Of a stretch of 64,000 nt of DNA, positions 8,431-19,100 are shown one piece after another. A model generated the notes under the pieces. It was not told the origin of the DNA. It made no database searches and saw only the letters and a program-made list of their open reading frames with translations. A program made the translations under genes and the position numbers. This DNA is from Pomphorhynchus laevis (taxonomy: Eukaryota; Acanthocephala; Palaeacanthocephala; Echinorhynchida; Pomphorhynchidae), in contig WNNJ02001611.1 of NCBI GenBank assembly GCA_012934845.2, positions 1 to 64,000 of the forward strand, given 5' to 3'. Position 1 is the first letter of the stretch. Each line of letters begins with the position of its first letter.

Positions 8431-9720
8431 TAAAATACGTAGACTCAGTTATCTGATCTGAGTTGTTCTACTAACAGGTTATTATTATGTGGACTTTGAT
8501 ATCCCAGTAATATAAACTCTGTCAGAAATATTGAAACTGTGCATTGTTAAAACGGCATTATTATTTTATTCTAATTTTTAAGCAAGTTTAATGGATTTTT
8601 TCTATTTTTAATGGAGAAGTATAAACTAACAGAATGTTATTAAAAATTAATAAAAAAATCAATAAATTGAAAGATATTATATTAAATACGTAGACTCAGT
8701 TATCTGATTTGTTTACTGACAAATTATTATTGTCCTGATGACTTTGTTTTCCGGTTAATATTACCTCTGTCAGAAATACTGAAACTATATATTCTTCATA
8801 CGACTATTTTTCTGCTAATTTTAAAGCAAGTTTAATGATTTTTTTATTATAATTCTACAAATACAAAACAATACTGAAACTATGTATTATTAATAACAAA
8901 TATATTTTTTAACATCTTTTTTAGCTTTATTTATCTTTATTTTTATTTATATATCGTATAAAATACGTAGACTCAGTTATCTGATCTGATTCGTTCTACT
9001 GACAAGTTATTATTGATATGTGGACGTTGTTTACGCGGTAATAAATCCTCTGTCAGTAATACTGAAACTACGTATTATTGATTAGACTATTTTTCTGTTG
9101 ATGTTTAAGCAAGTTTGATGAATGTTTGCCTTTTTTAGAATGTAGAATTATACATCAACAGAATTAATAGATATAAATTGTATAAAATCTTATATAATTA
9201 TTTATTATTTATCTTTATTTTTATTTATATATCGTATAAAATACGTAGACTCAGTTATCTGATCTGAGTTGTCCTACTCACAGGTTATTATTATGTGGAC
9301 TTTGATATCCCAGTAATATAAACACTGTCAGAAATACTGAAACTGTGCATTGTTTAAACAACATTATTATTTTATTCTAATTTTTAAGCAAGTTTAATGG
9401 ATTTTTTCTATTTTTAATGGAGAAGTATAACAGAATGTTATAAAAAATTAATTTAAAATATTAAGCGAATATTTGTTACAGATGGGTAATAAATAATTTG
9501 CTTTGTATTAGAATAAGATACACCAGATAATCAAATTTCATCAGAGGAAATTGTCCAACTGACAAGTTATTATTGACCTTGAACTTTGTTTTCCCCGGTA
9601 ATATAAACTGTCAGAAATACCAAAACTGTATTATTGATAAGACATTATTTTTTGCTAATTTTCAAGCAAGTTTAATGAATTTTTTCTTTTTCTTATAATA
9701 GAGAAGAAAAATCAACAAAA
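8431..9720 (+). repeat. Tandem array of a ~270-bp unit (about 5 units)
   Basis: The marker TACGTAGACTCAGTTATCTG starts at 8436, 8697, 8964 and 9242, giving periods of 261, 267 and 278 bp. A fifth unit with a different head begins near 9530. Each unit continues with ...ACAGGTTATTATT, GTGGACTTTG, CTGTCAGAAATACTGAAAC and a conserved GCAAGTTTAATG. Single related units occur at 31594 (+), 31800-31930 (-) and 57690-57730 (-), next to PLE1 3' UTRs. The array is thus probably a multiplied part of the PLE1 terminal region, or a satellite captured by it. Confidence 0.8.
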
Positions 9721-9749
9721 TATTATTAAAAAAATTAATCTGTCAAGAT

Positions 9750-10230
9750 AAAAAATTTTATGGATAGTCAAATTTCATCAAAGGAAATTCATCATTATCA
9801 TAAATTTGACCACCTCTGCTATGTTAGGTCGAGTATAAGTACCTGATAGCATAGCAGTTCCTCCTGATGACCTCTAATCCTTATTCTGATACAACGTCTG
9901 TTATTTATTAGTCAATTCATAAAAATGACGTTTATTTTAAATTTCATTTTTATTTTAACTTGATTTAAATTATAGAAAATCTAAAAACAATTATTAATTT
10001 TATTATTTAATTATTAAATTTTGATTTAGCATTATTATGTTTTGTTTATTTTATAATTATATAACAATACGTAGACTCAGTTAGCTGATTTAATTTCTTT
10101 TTATACTTATATGTGTATTTCGCATATTTTTTATTCAATTCATAAAATTTCAATTTTTTATTTTAACTTGATTTATATTTTAAAAATTTTTGATGATCGG
10201 ACATCATTCTATTGAATTACGACGTATATA
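9750..10230 (+). repeat. PLE1 3' UTR-type repeat
   Basis: Contains the block TCATCAAAGGAAAT ... CTGCTATG ... CCTGATAGCATAGCAG ... CTCCTGATGACCTCTAAT that also follows the PLE1 stop codon at 31264. One half of the possible pseudoknot (CTGCTATG/CATAGCAG) is retained and the GGCCCC half is lost. It ends with another TACGTAGACTCAG at about 10069. Confidence 0.6.
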
Positions 10231-10510
10231 ATTCTTAATATCAGAGCTCTCGATATTGACGGTGCTTTAAAAATTTGCAAAGTTGTTTCTGGTTATACAT
10301 TATGGTTTATTAAGAAGATTTGTTATCGTTAAATAAGCCTTTCATAGAAATGAAAGGCTTTAAATGATTTAAATTATTAATAGCATAGAAATCAAAAATT
10401 ATATTAATAATTATTAGTATTTTAATAATTAAATTTGACTTAGAAATTTGTGATGACTTTTTGATTCTGCACGCTCCTTTAATCCTATCTATAAGCAAAC
10501 AGCCGTACGC
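10231..10510. other. AT-rich flank of the left inverted repeat
   Basis: No gene is seen. The last part (about 10440-10510) is the outer portion of a ~110-bp segment repeated in inverted orientation at 13590-13700. Confidence 0.35.
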
Positions 10511-10560
10511 TACATTTCAGTATTGGTGGACCTCTTCAGCTATTGATACAATACCTACGT
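10511..10560 (-). ncRNA. Hammerhead-like motif, left inverted repeat
   Basis: Read on the minus strand: ACGU (stem III strand), a stem I hairpin UAUUG/CAAUA, CUGAAGA (fits CUGANGA), a short stem II GGU/ACU, GAAA, then the other stem III strand beginning AUGU. The order fits a type III hammerhead with GUA at the cleavage position. Stem I is offset by an unpaired G and stem II is only three pairs, so activity is doubtful. A homologous motif on the plus strand is at 13578-13630. Penelope-like elements are known carriers of hammerheads. Confidence 0.4.
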
Positions 10561-10799
10561 TTCATGTTTCCGTCCTTTTAATGTTGTCGCCTAACATTTT
10601 AAAATGTTTTAACATTTGGCAATGATTTCTGATTTTTGTCAACAACAAGACATTGTTAGAAAAAATTATCATTCTACAAGCAAATGAAGAAATATTTTAG
10701 CAATTTTTTTAACTCAAATGTATTTCAAAAATGCTTTCCTAAATATTATATTTTTTTGACATCATTTTAAAATGCTTTCCAAAATGCAGTAAAATATTA

Positions 10800-11115
10800 T
10801 TTAAATTTATTAAAATTATTTCCGAAACCTGATAGCAGTTCCTCCTAGTGACCTCTAATCTTTATTCTTATACAACTGTTATTTATTAGATAATTCATAA
10901 TTTAAATCAAGTTAAAATAAAAAAATTGAAATTTAAAATAAACGTCATTTTTATGAATTGACTAATAAATAACAGACGTTGTATCATAATAAGAATTAAG
11001 AGGTCATCAGGAGGAACTGCTATGCTATTAGGTTTCGGCCCCTATATTTCCTCCGATAAAACTATCTAGTATCTTATTCTAATACAAAGTATATTATTTA
11101 TTATCCATCCATAAA
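10800..11115. repeat. Two PLE1 3' UTR fragments in inverted orientation
   Basis: Positions 10826-10915 carry the sense block (CGAAACCTGATAGCAG..., TAGTGACCTCTAATC). Positions 10895-11110 carry the complement (GAATTAAGAGGTCATCAGG, GGTTTCGGCCCC, TATCTAGTATCTTATTC). They meet at a shared AT-rich axis (TCAAGTTAAAATAAA), making a head-to-head inverted repeat. Confidence 0.6.
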
Positions 11116-11580
11116 AATTTGCCACTTAAGAGTTTAAATTTATTCTTTATAATCAAATTTCATCAGATTAAATACGTAATTAGCGCGTATTTGCCCTCGC
11201 AGCTTTGTTGGGTCGAGGAATAGTTTCCGAAACCTGATAGCATAGCAGTTTCTCCTAGTGACCTCTAATCCTTATTCTTATATATCGTCTGTTCTTACTA
11301 TTTTTACTATTTTTGTTCTACTCACAAAAATGCAACAAAATATTATTAAAATTTATTTAAATTATTAAGCGAAAAATTTTAAAGTAAATTTAACCAAGTT
11401 TAATAATAAAGTCATTAAGTCATTGTATAGACGACGTTGGTAAAATAGATAAGGTTCACATAAAGCTCTTGATACACTATTATAAAATTACGTATAAAAT
11501 ACGCAATAATAATTTTCTTCTTTTTATTATAACTGAAAATTGTAAATCAATTAAATATTATTAAAAATAAATTCAATATA
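11116..11580 (+). repeat. PLE1 3' UTR-type fragment and AT-rich spacer
   Basis: Positions 11157-11290 again show CATCAGATTAAATACG, a CGCAGCTTTGTTGGGTCGAG core, CGAAACCTGATAGCATAGCAG and TAGTGACCTCTAATCC. This is a divergent version in which the outer GGCCCC/GGGGCC pair is replaced by CCTCG/CGAGG. The remainder is AT-rich without a gene. Confidence 0.5.
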
Positions 11581-11689
11581 TTAAGCAAATTTTGATTTTT
11601 ATTTTAAATTTCAATATTTTATTTCTTGATATAATAATAAATTGTATAAAGTCTTATATAATTATTTATTATTATCTTTATATCTATTT

Positions 11690-12690
11690 AAATATCAATA
11701 GAATTAAAAAAGCCTTCAATGAAGGTTGTGTTGATATAAACAAAGTCTGGACCAACATATGTAAGAAACGCCCAGTTGACAAGAAGATCACAGTACGATG
11801 TGTACAGAGGTTCCCTGTCATACCGGTATTATATAATATGATTAAAACTCATAAATTACCAAATGCACCCGTGACAACTGAGACTAACGCTTCCCTTTTG
11901 AAATGCAGACCGATCATCGCTGCTATAGTTGGTCTAGCCATCAGGATTTCAAAAGTTATCACAAGAATGTGCACCCCAGTTTTGAAGCATGTACGCAGCT
12001 ATATCTCAAATACATCTGATCTGTTACAGAAGTTAAATTTAACAGCTAGTCTAATTCAACAGCGCTTTACGACGATCAATTTTACTGCACTGTATATGAA
12101 TGTCGATAACGAGGCAGCAATTCACTCGTTAGAAGCGACTCTACAGAATATGGATCTACATCAGTTCGGTCTTAGCCTCCGAATCGACGATATCACACAA
12201 ATAGTTAGAACATTACTAAGGTGTGACATTTTTAAGTGCGACAATCAATTTTATCAGCAAATCAAATGAATTTCAATGGGTAATTGTCTGGCACCAATAC
12301 TAGCGATCATGTATTTGGATAGGCTTGAGAACACATTTATCTATAACAATGAATTCATCGCACGTGAAATCATGCATTACTTCCGCTACATAGACGACGT
12401 CCTTATTGTAAATGATACGAATCTATTCCGCCAAAGTTATTTGACACTTTTAATACAATGGATAACAACCGTCATTTGATCGCTGAATTAACATATGCTG
12501 ATACGGCTAGATATGTGCTATTCTTAAAAGTATCGTTTGACCAAAACAATATAAATATTTTTAATGGTTCCAGAAGCCAGCGAAGTTGAATCTCACGCTA
12601 CATAAAAGATCAGCACATCCATACAGTGTAAAGAGGGCCATCGACCTTAACATGCTGCAAACAACGCGAATGTGAACTAATGATGATAGC
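11690..12690 (+). pseudogene. PLE2: canonical-type Penelope-like RT fragment
   Basis: A second Penelope-like family, clearly different from PLE1. Readable motifs: IKTHKLP (PLE finger), KCRPIIAA, motif A region TTINFTALYMNV, motif B ISMGNCLAPILA, motif C HYFRYIDDVLIV with both Asp residues, and after a frame change an ELTY...FL segment and LNLTLHKRSAHPYSVKRA near the end of the RT. There is one in-frame TGA at 12267-12269 immediately before ISMGN, where a Gly is usual, and a frame change near 12430. The first ~30 codons of the open frame from 11592 are AT-rich flank. No GIY-YIG domain is seen. The element is 5'- and 3'-incomplete. Confidence 0.75.
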
Positions 12691-13577
12691 GAAAGAGAAA
12701 TGTAGAAAAATCGACTTGATGTTCAAAGAAAGAACATACATGGATAGTGACCTTAAGAATATGAAAAATAAGAAAAGCCCTAACAGAGCACAGTGACCAT
12801 CGCGTAGCTCAGCAATCCTGAAGATCCCTTTTATAAGCGACGCTTTCACAAGCAAAGTGAACCGTTTGGCGAAACTATGCAAAAAATGAAACAATGTAAA
12901 GAATCATCAAATTTTTTATGATAATAAATAATATACTTTTTATTATAATGAGATATTAGATAATCAAATTTCATTCTGATAAATCGTCTGTTATTGAGTT
13001 TTATTTTTATTTATCTTTAAATATAAATTATTTAATGATAATTTATTATAAAAAATATTTTTTACAATAGCAAATATTATTTAATTGTTTATTTAGTATT
13101 TTTTAATAGTTAAGAATTCGTAGTCTCATTTAGCAGACCCATCAATTTCTAGAGAAATATCTCTTCTACTATGCAATTTTGAGTTAATTTAAACGTTAAT
13201 TTTAAATGAAATATTTGATGACTGTTTTTAATTATTAATTTTATTAATTTTATTTGTTTTTTATTGAAAAATAATAGAAAAAACTTTGGTAGACTCCAAA
13301 ATTTTAATTGTAACAATGACTGCACAATTAAATTAATATAAAATTAGGAATCAAACCATGATGAATTTAATCATAGTAAGTTGAAATTAATTGTAAAAAT
13401 ATGTTGGTTTTCAAATTGAAGGTAGCACCTTCCCCTATCAACATTGATTTAATTTGAAATCAGAAATGATTTTGATTAAATTTGCAAAATTTAAGACGGG
13501 TCTTTCATTTAAATTAAATGCCGGTAACGCAGACGAGTCAAATAACATTAAAAACCAGCTAACATAAACAAATCGAA
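12691..13577. other. AT-rich DNA between PLE2 and the right inverted repeat
   Basis: Immediately after PLE2 is a remnant with weak coding look (to about 12890). Then AT-rich DNA follows with a short '...GTAGTCTCATTTAGCAGA' similarity to the 270-bp unit at about 13120. No gene is supported. Confidence 0.35.
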
Positions 13578-13630
13578 ACGTTAAATGTGAGTATTGGATT
13601 AGTAGCTGATGAGGTCCTATATTGAAATGT
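13578..13630 (+). ncRNA. Hammerhead-like motif, right inverted repeat
   Basis: ACGT (13578-13581), CTGATGA (13606-13612, exact hammerhead box), GGT...ATT as a weak stem II, GAAA (13624-13627) and ATGT (13627-13630) closing a 4-pair stem III. It is homologous, base for base over about 110 bp, to the minus-strand motif at 10511-10560. The two copies enclose PLE2. Confidence 0.4.
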
Positions 13631-13748
13631 AGCGTAACTGCTGTTGGCTTATAGGATTGAAAAAATGCAGTGTCATCAGAAATTTAAATTATGAAATTAA
13701 TATATTAAATTAAGAACTTTCGAATTCAATATTATTTAGTTTCACACC

Positions 13749-13821
13749 GTGCTCGTGGTGTAGTGGTTATCACGTGTGCCTAACACGCACAAGGTCCCCA
13801 GTTCGAGCCTGGGCGAGCACA
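13749..13821 (+). tRNA. tRNA-Val (anticodon AAC)
   Basis: A 73-nt perfect cloverleaf: 7-bp acceptor stem (GTGCTCG with CGAGCAC), D arm GTG...CAC, anticodon stem TGTGC/GCACA with loop CTAACAC (anticodon AAC), five-base variable loop AGGTC, T stem CCCAG/CTGGG with loop TTCGAGC, discriminator A. Internal A and B boxes are intact and a T-run follows at about 13841. The body matches metazoan tRNA-Val; the acceptor stem differs from the usual GTTTCCG. No intron and no encoded CCA. Confidence 0.95.
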
Positions 13822-13951
13822 ATTTCAATATATCGCATGGTTTTTGTTTCATATTTCAATGATAAAAAAAAGTATATGAATTTGATTTTTTCATGATGGT
13901 CCATGAATCCGTATGTATTATACCCATAAAAAATAAATTAATTTGTGAATA

Positions 13952-14094
13952 GAGTGAAGCAAAAAAAAATATTTTATTTTAATATTGAATTTTCGAAAGT
14001 CTACTGCTATCATTAGGATAATTTGTCCCAGTAATTATATAAGTTGACTATCGAAATTTTTTTATAAATAAAATAATTTATTTTTGCTTCACTC
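13952..14094. mobile_element. MITE with long TIRs, Tc1/mariner-like (143 bp)
   Basis: Terminal inverted repeats begin GAGTGAAGCAAAAA and continue with mismatches for about 45 bp (inner ends TTTTCGAAAGTC and GACTATCGAAAT). The element is flanked by TA on both sides (13950-13951, 14095-14096), the target duplication of Tc1/mariner elements. No coding capacity. It lies 130 bp downstream of the tRNA gene. Confidence 0.75.
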
Positions 14095-14149
14095 TATAAA
14101 AAAGGACTATTCACTAAAAATATGAATATTCACTCATTGGTTTCTACAG

Positions 14150-14260
14150 AAACAAATGAGTGAAGAGGCCTTTGAATACACATCCTTTGCATCTCGTCGA
14201 ACTTCCATTACAACCACAACAGTTTGTAAAATTGTTTGGTTTTCCACGGGCATTATTGTA
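14150..14260 (-). pseudogene. REL-LINE copy F: N-terminal fragment
   Basis: On the minus strand, frame 14258 downward reads ARGKPNNFTNCCGCNG then a CKGC motif, matching the N-terminal Cys cluster of copy B. The start ATG is shifted out of frame by one missing base, and the fragment ends after about 35 codons. Confidence 0.7.
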
Positions 14261-14869
14261 TGATTATACGTATAATATCTTGTATGCATAATCTATTTCG
14301 TAATATCTTCTATATTGTATGTTATTATTGTATGTTAGTATCCCACAAATGGGTCCTTAATAATATTCTTTTTGAATATTTATTTTTCGTGGTTTGCTCT
14401 ATGTGAGTCCGTTGCGGCATGCCCAGAACGCCACAGCAGCTTGCTTCGTCACGCAAAAAGACATTTGTTCCCGTATTCATCTAATTACTTTGCGGTAATG
14501 CATCATTTTATCTGACGATATTTTCTTTGCGACCAATTTCATTATGGAATTGAAGACGTTTCCGACACATTCGCTAGTCGAAACTATTAAGGGAAGAATA
14601 TTAAACTATATATTAAGGGAAGAATATTCAACTATTAAGGGAATATTAATATTATAATATTAAAAAAATTATTATTTAAAAAAATATTAATATTATTATA
14701 TTAATATTATTTTAAAATATTAATATCAGTTTAAAAATTCTTGATAACTAACTACTTACAATCGTTCAGCTTTCAAATCGTCCAATTAATTGTCTTGGTG
14801 ATATAAAGAATATATTATTATATTTATTTGAGCTATATAATATATAGCTCAAAAACAGATTTTGATTCA
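14261..14869. other. 3' UTR hairpin of an upstream REL-LINE copy, then AT-rich spacer
   Basis: Positions 14342-14353 on the minus strand are the family 3' hairpin CCC-ATTTGT-GGG. It lies about 90 bp before the start of copy F on the same strand, so two copies stood head-to-tail. Positions 14738-14760 hold the shared motif ending CTAACTACTTACA. Positions 14570-14720 are (TTAATATTA)n. No gene. Confidence 0.5.
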
Positions 14870-16160
14870 TTCAATTGATAAAATGCCCGATGTAGAGATT
14901 GAGGATATCTTAAGAAATTTCACAGCTATCAAGATCTTAGGCATCCAAATCGGAACTGATGCTTTTATTGCTTCATCTGTTGAGTAAGCGTCAAGCTACT
15001 GGACGACTGTCATTGACCGCCTAACAAATGTTGCTAAAATAGACCATCAAGCTGCATAGACTGGTCTAGTCAACTACACTCAATAGAAATGGACGCATTT
15101 AAAGCGAGCAAACGAATGTACAACGTCCGGGTTATCGAGATTGAGAGGAATGATATACGATTGATTTTTTCCTATAGTAACTGCGCATGATTTAAATGAC
15201 GAATGGTTCACCTTATTAACTTCCCATTAAATCTTGGCGGTATTGGGTATGTTGATCCTTTGCATGCATCTTCGATTGAGTTGAAGAGTTCACAAACCCT
15301 ATGTGACTCTTTATGGTTTGAGTCTCTATGACATAGCTCTTCGTTAACATCAGTCGTCGATTTTGAGAGAAATTTCGTCTCGCCGAATACATGCGTCCAA
15401 ACGCCGACTTTAAGGCGAAATAAGTTATTTTTCGGATGTGACAACTGTTATGGGTTACGCTTCTACTGTGGTGCTTCTTCATGGTTGAGTGCGCTTTCTC
15501 TTAGAAGACAGAATTATCGCTTAACACCAAATGAGTTCAGGGATGCGATATATGCACGATATGGTTGGACACCAAAGGATTTGAATAATAAAACTTGCAT
15601 TTGCGGACGACCGATCGATATAAGTCATTCTCTGGCTTGTAAGCGCACTGGTTTTCAGATAATTCGCCACGACTCGGTCAAAGACATCATTGTCAGCTCA
15701 CTATTAGAAATTTGTTTCGTTGTCGCTTTAGAACCTAGTCAATCAACGGTGCATGATTTTACAAACTTCGAACACGTTACCACGACACGTGATCCTGGTG
15801 TTGGATTAGACGTTGTGTGTACTGGGCTCCATGGTAACCGATTCGAGCAGACGTTCTTCAACGTCAACGTGTTTTCTATTCACGCTCAATCACATGCAAA
15901 CATGTCTGCATATTCATCGTTCCAATATAATGAGCAACGGAAGGAAGCGAAGTACAGAGAGAGGATATCGTTGGTTGAAGGTTCTAGATTTGAACCGTTG
16001 GTGTTCTAGAAATCAGATGGCATTGGTGGTCGCGTACAGTTTACCCTGAAAGCAATCGCGTCAAATATTGTTCAAAAAAGTCAAATAAGCTATCCTGACA
16101 CGTTAGTGCGCTTAAAACGTCTCATCGAATTCGATAAACGTCGATAAAACGTCGCATTGG
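14870..16160 (+). pseudogene. REL-LINE copy G: RT 3' half, knuckle and endonuclease
   Basis: A 5'-truncated copy starting just after RT motif C. From 14880 it matches the region after YADD (...ILGIQIGTDAFIAS...) in broken frames. From 15485 to 16009 one open frame gives ALSLRRQNYRLTPNEFRDAI, the C-x-C...H-x3-C knuckle (CICGRPIDISHSLAC), RHDSVKD and the endonuclease pieces GLDVVCTG and TFFNVNVF. The tail is decayed up to about 16150, where the hAT element begins. The second acidic endonuclease residue (FLD in copy B) reads Asn here. Confidence 0.8.
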
Positions 16161-16164
16161 ATTC

Positions 16165-19100
16165 GATATGGCCCGTGGGTCGCGAGACTACTGAAAGGGG
16201 GTCGCAAAGATCTGATACTTTTCAATCATTATAAATAAAATTTTAAAATTAGTATACACACTACGTACAAATATAAATACAAATAAAAATCATACAAAAT
16301 ACTATTGTAGTTTTATTATAACTATTTTTTGAAAAAAGTGGCAATGCAAAACTGTTATGTAGGGCCTATAAATGAAAATATGGAAGTAGCATTTAAAATA
16401 ATAAATACAACGCGCTCCTCGATTTTCAACTGAACGTTCGACATTGATGTCTGGCCGCCGGCGTCAGTGTTTGCAAGATAACTTAGTGATTATAAGTACC
16501 CAGACGCCGCGTCGCCTTACAGCTTACACATACAATACGGAAGCATAATCAAGCTAGGCTAGGCGAATCGGCATATTATTTTTATAAAAGAATAATAACA
16601 AATTAAACGAAAGCTTCTTTTTCGGCGTCTTTGTGATACGGTGCCTTTGTGCGCTGCACACTTTGAACACGCCATGCGTCGGGGTTGATCTGATCGTAAT
16701 TTGTTGTCATTGCACTGGTAAAGATTCGAGTGTAGTTATTTTTTCGTTTGTACTTCAGTTTGGACTCAGCTTTGTATTCGTAGGGTCATGTGTGTATTTA
16801 CTGTGTAATTTTCAGTTGGTGTTTTTAATTATTACGTTAAAGTTCAACTACATTTTGTTTAATTATTTATTATTATTTAACCATCATGGATAAATGGCTA
16901 ATTAAAATTCCAACTAATAAGTCTGCCACGCCGTCACAACCAAGTTGCAGTGCTTCAAATCCGACTTCTAGCAAAACAAAAAAAAAGAAAATATGACGAA
17001 TCATATTTGCAGTATGGCTTCACATGCTCTTCTCACAACAATGAAGAACAACCAGTGTGCTTAATTTGCAAAGAAGTTTTGGCTGCACGCTGTTTTTCCT
17101 TAAAATTTTATTTATCTTTATTTTTATTTATTTGAACTGTATATTGATTGTTTAGACTGTGATTTATTATTTATTTCTATTTTTGCTCAAATTTGTTATC
17201 GTATATCATTTTATATAAGCAACGACATTTGTTAACTAAACATGCAACGTTATCAAAAAAAGCCAATAGAATATTTTGAGCGTCTTTTGCAAACATCAAA
17301 TAAAGAAAAGAACACTTTGGAGAAGTATGTTACTTTGAATGATAAATATCTATTGGCATCGTATGAAGTTTCGTATTTGATGGCAAAAACGAAAAAGCCT
17401 TTTACTATTGGAGAGCAACTTTTACTACCTGCAGCTATAAGAATGTCTGAAATTGTTCATGGAAAACAGTATGCTGCTGAAATTAGTAAAATTCCATTAT
17501 CAAATGACACTGTGTCCAAAAGAATTTCAGACATTAACAATGATCAATTTCAACAGCTTCTTATGAGGCTTAAAGACAGCTCAAAGTTTGCAATACAACT
17601 GGACGAGTCGACAGACATTTCAAAAATGGCACAGTTGTTACTTTTTGTAAGATATATTTATGAGGGAAGCATTCATGAAGATATACTGTTTTGTCGTCCT
17701 CTGGAAGGTCATACTCGTGGAAAAGATATATAAAAAAGTAAATGTATTTTTTGAAAAAGAAGGATTAAATTGGAAAAATTGTGTTGGTGTGTGCACGGAC
17801 GGTGCTGCAGCAATGACCGGACAAGATCTTGGTTTTACAGCATTTGTTAAAGCTGGAAATGATCATATTACATTTACACATTGTATGATTCACCGAGAGG
17901 CACTTGTTGTTAAAAAAATTGCACCAGAATTAAACACTGTGTTTTTTGATGCAGTCAAAATCATTAACTTTATTAAAAGTCGAGCACTTAATAGTCGATT
18001 GTTTAAAAATTTGTGCATTGATATGGATTCGGATTATACAAGTTTATTGCTACATGCTGAAGTTAGGTGGCTATCAAGAGGTCGAAGTTTGAAACGATTA
18101 TTAACTTTAAAAGATGAAGTTCTTATATTTCTAACAGAGCAAAATTCTAATTTGGCCGATTATTTTCACGATAATTTATGGCTTCTCAAGCTATGCTATT
18201 TGGCAGATATTTTTGATAAAATCGATGATATGAATTTATCAATGCAGGGAGTCTGCGTTAATATGTTTATGTTAAAAAATAAACTTGGGGCCTTTGTTAA
18301 AAAAATTCTTATATGGAAGAACAGAGTGGAAAGTGGATCGCTCGAAATGTTTCCATTTACTGACGAGTATATAATTAGTAACAATATTTCAAAAAAAGAT
18401 ACTCCTATAACAAAAATTATAGTTAATCATTTGAAGGATATGGAAGTTTACATGCATAGGTATTTTCCCAATGATATCGATACACAACAATGGATTTGCA
18501 ATCCATTTTCAATTGAAATGGAAGAAATTAATTTTTTAAACTTAAAAGCACAAGAAGAATTTGCCGAATTATCAAGTGATACTACCTTGCGACTCAGATT
18601 TTCTCAAGTGCCTGTGCATGAATTTTGGATAGAAATCAAATCAGAATATCCCCTACTATCGGAAATGGCAATGAACAAATTACTGCCATTTTGTACAACA
18701 TATTTATGTGAATCAGCCTTTTCCACATTAACTTACATAAAATCAAAATACCGTTCAACTTTAATAAACGTTGAAAATTTATTACGATCTGCACTAATTC
18801 AAATTGAGCCTAGATTTAATTATTTGCGTAAAAATAAACAATCACATCCGTCACATTAATATTGTTTGATGTTAATAATATGTTTTTATTAAAAAAATTG
18901 TTACAAAAGTTTATTTTTTCTATTGAATATATAGATATAGTTTTATGTTTTCTTATAAAAAAATTGTTACAAAAGTTTATTTTTTCTATTGAATAAATAT
19001 ATATAGTTTTATGTCATTCTATTTATTGTGTTTTATTACGACCGATATCCCGTCAACGTTTCCAATTATATATATGTGAAATGAATGGGTACGTATTCTT

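Noticed and set aside
8431-9720. CRISPR-like array
   Set aside because: Units are ~270 bp, diverged, without short repeat/unique spacer organisation, and the sequence is eukaryotic.
12610-12894. 94-aa minus-strand frame over the PLE2 end
   Set aside because: Antisense of the PLE2 C-terminal segment; no independent support.
15208-15482. Overlapping 78- and 88-aa minus-strand frames
   Set aside because: Shadows of REL-LINE copy G on the other strand; no similarity to a protein family.
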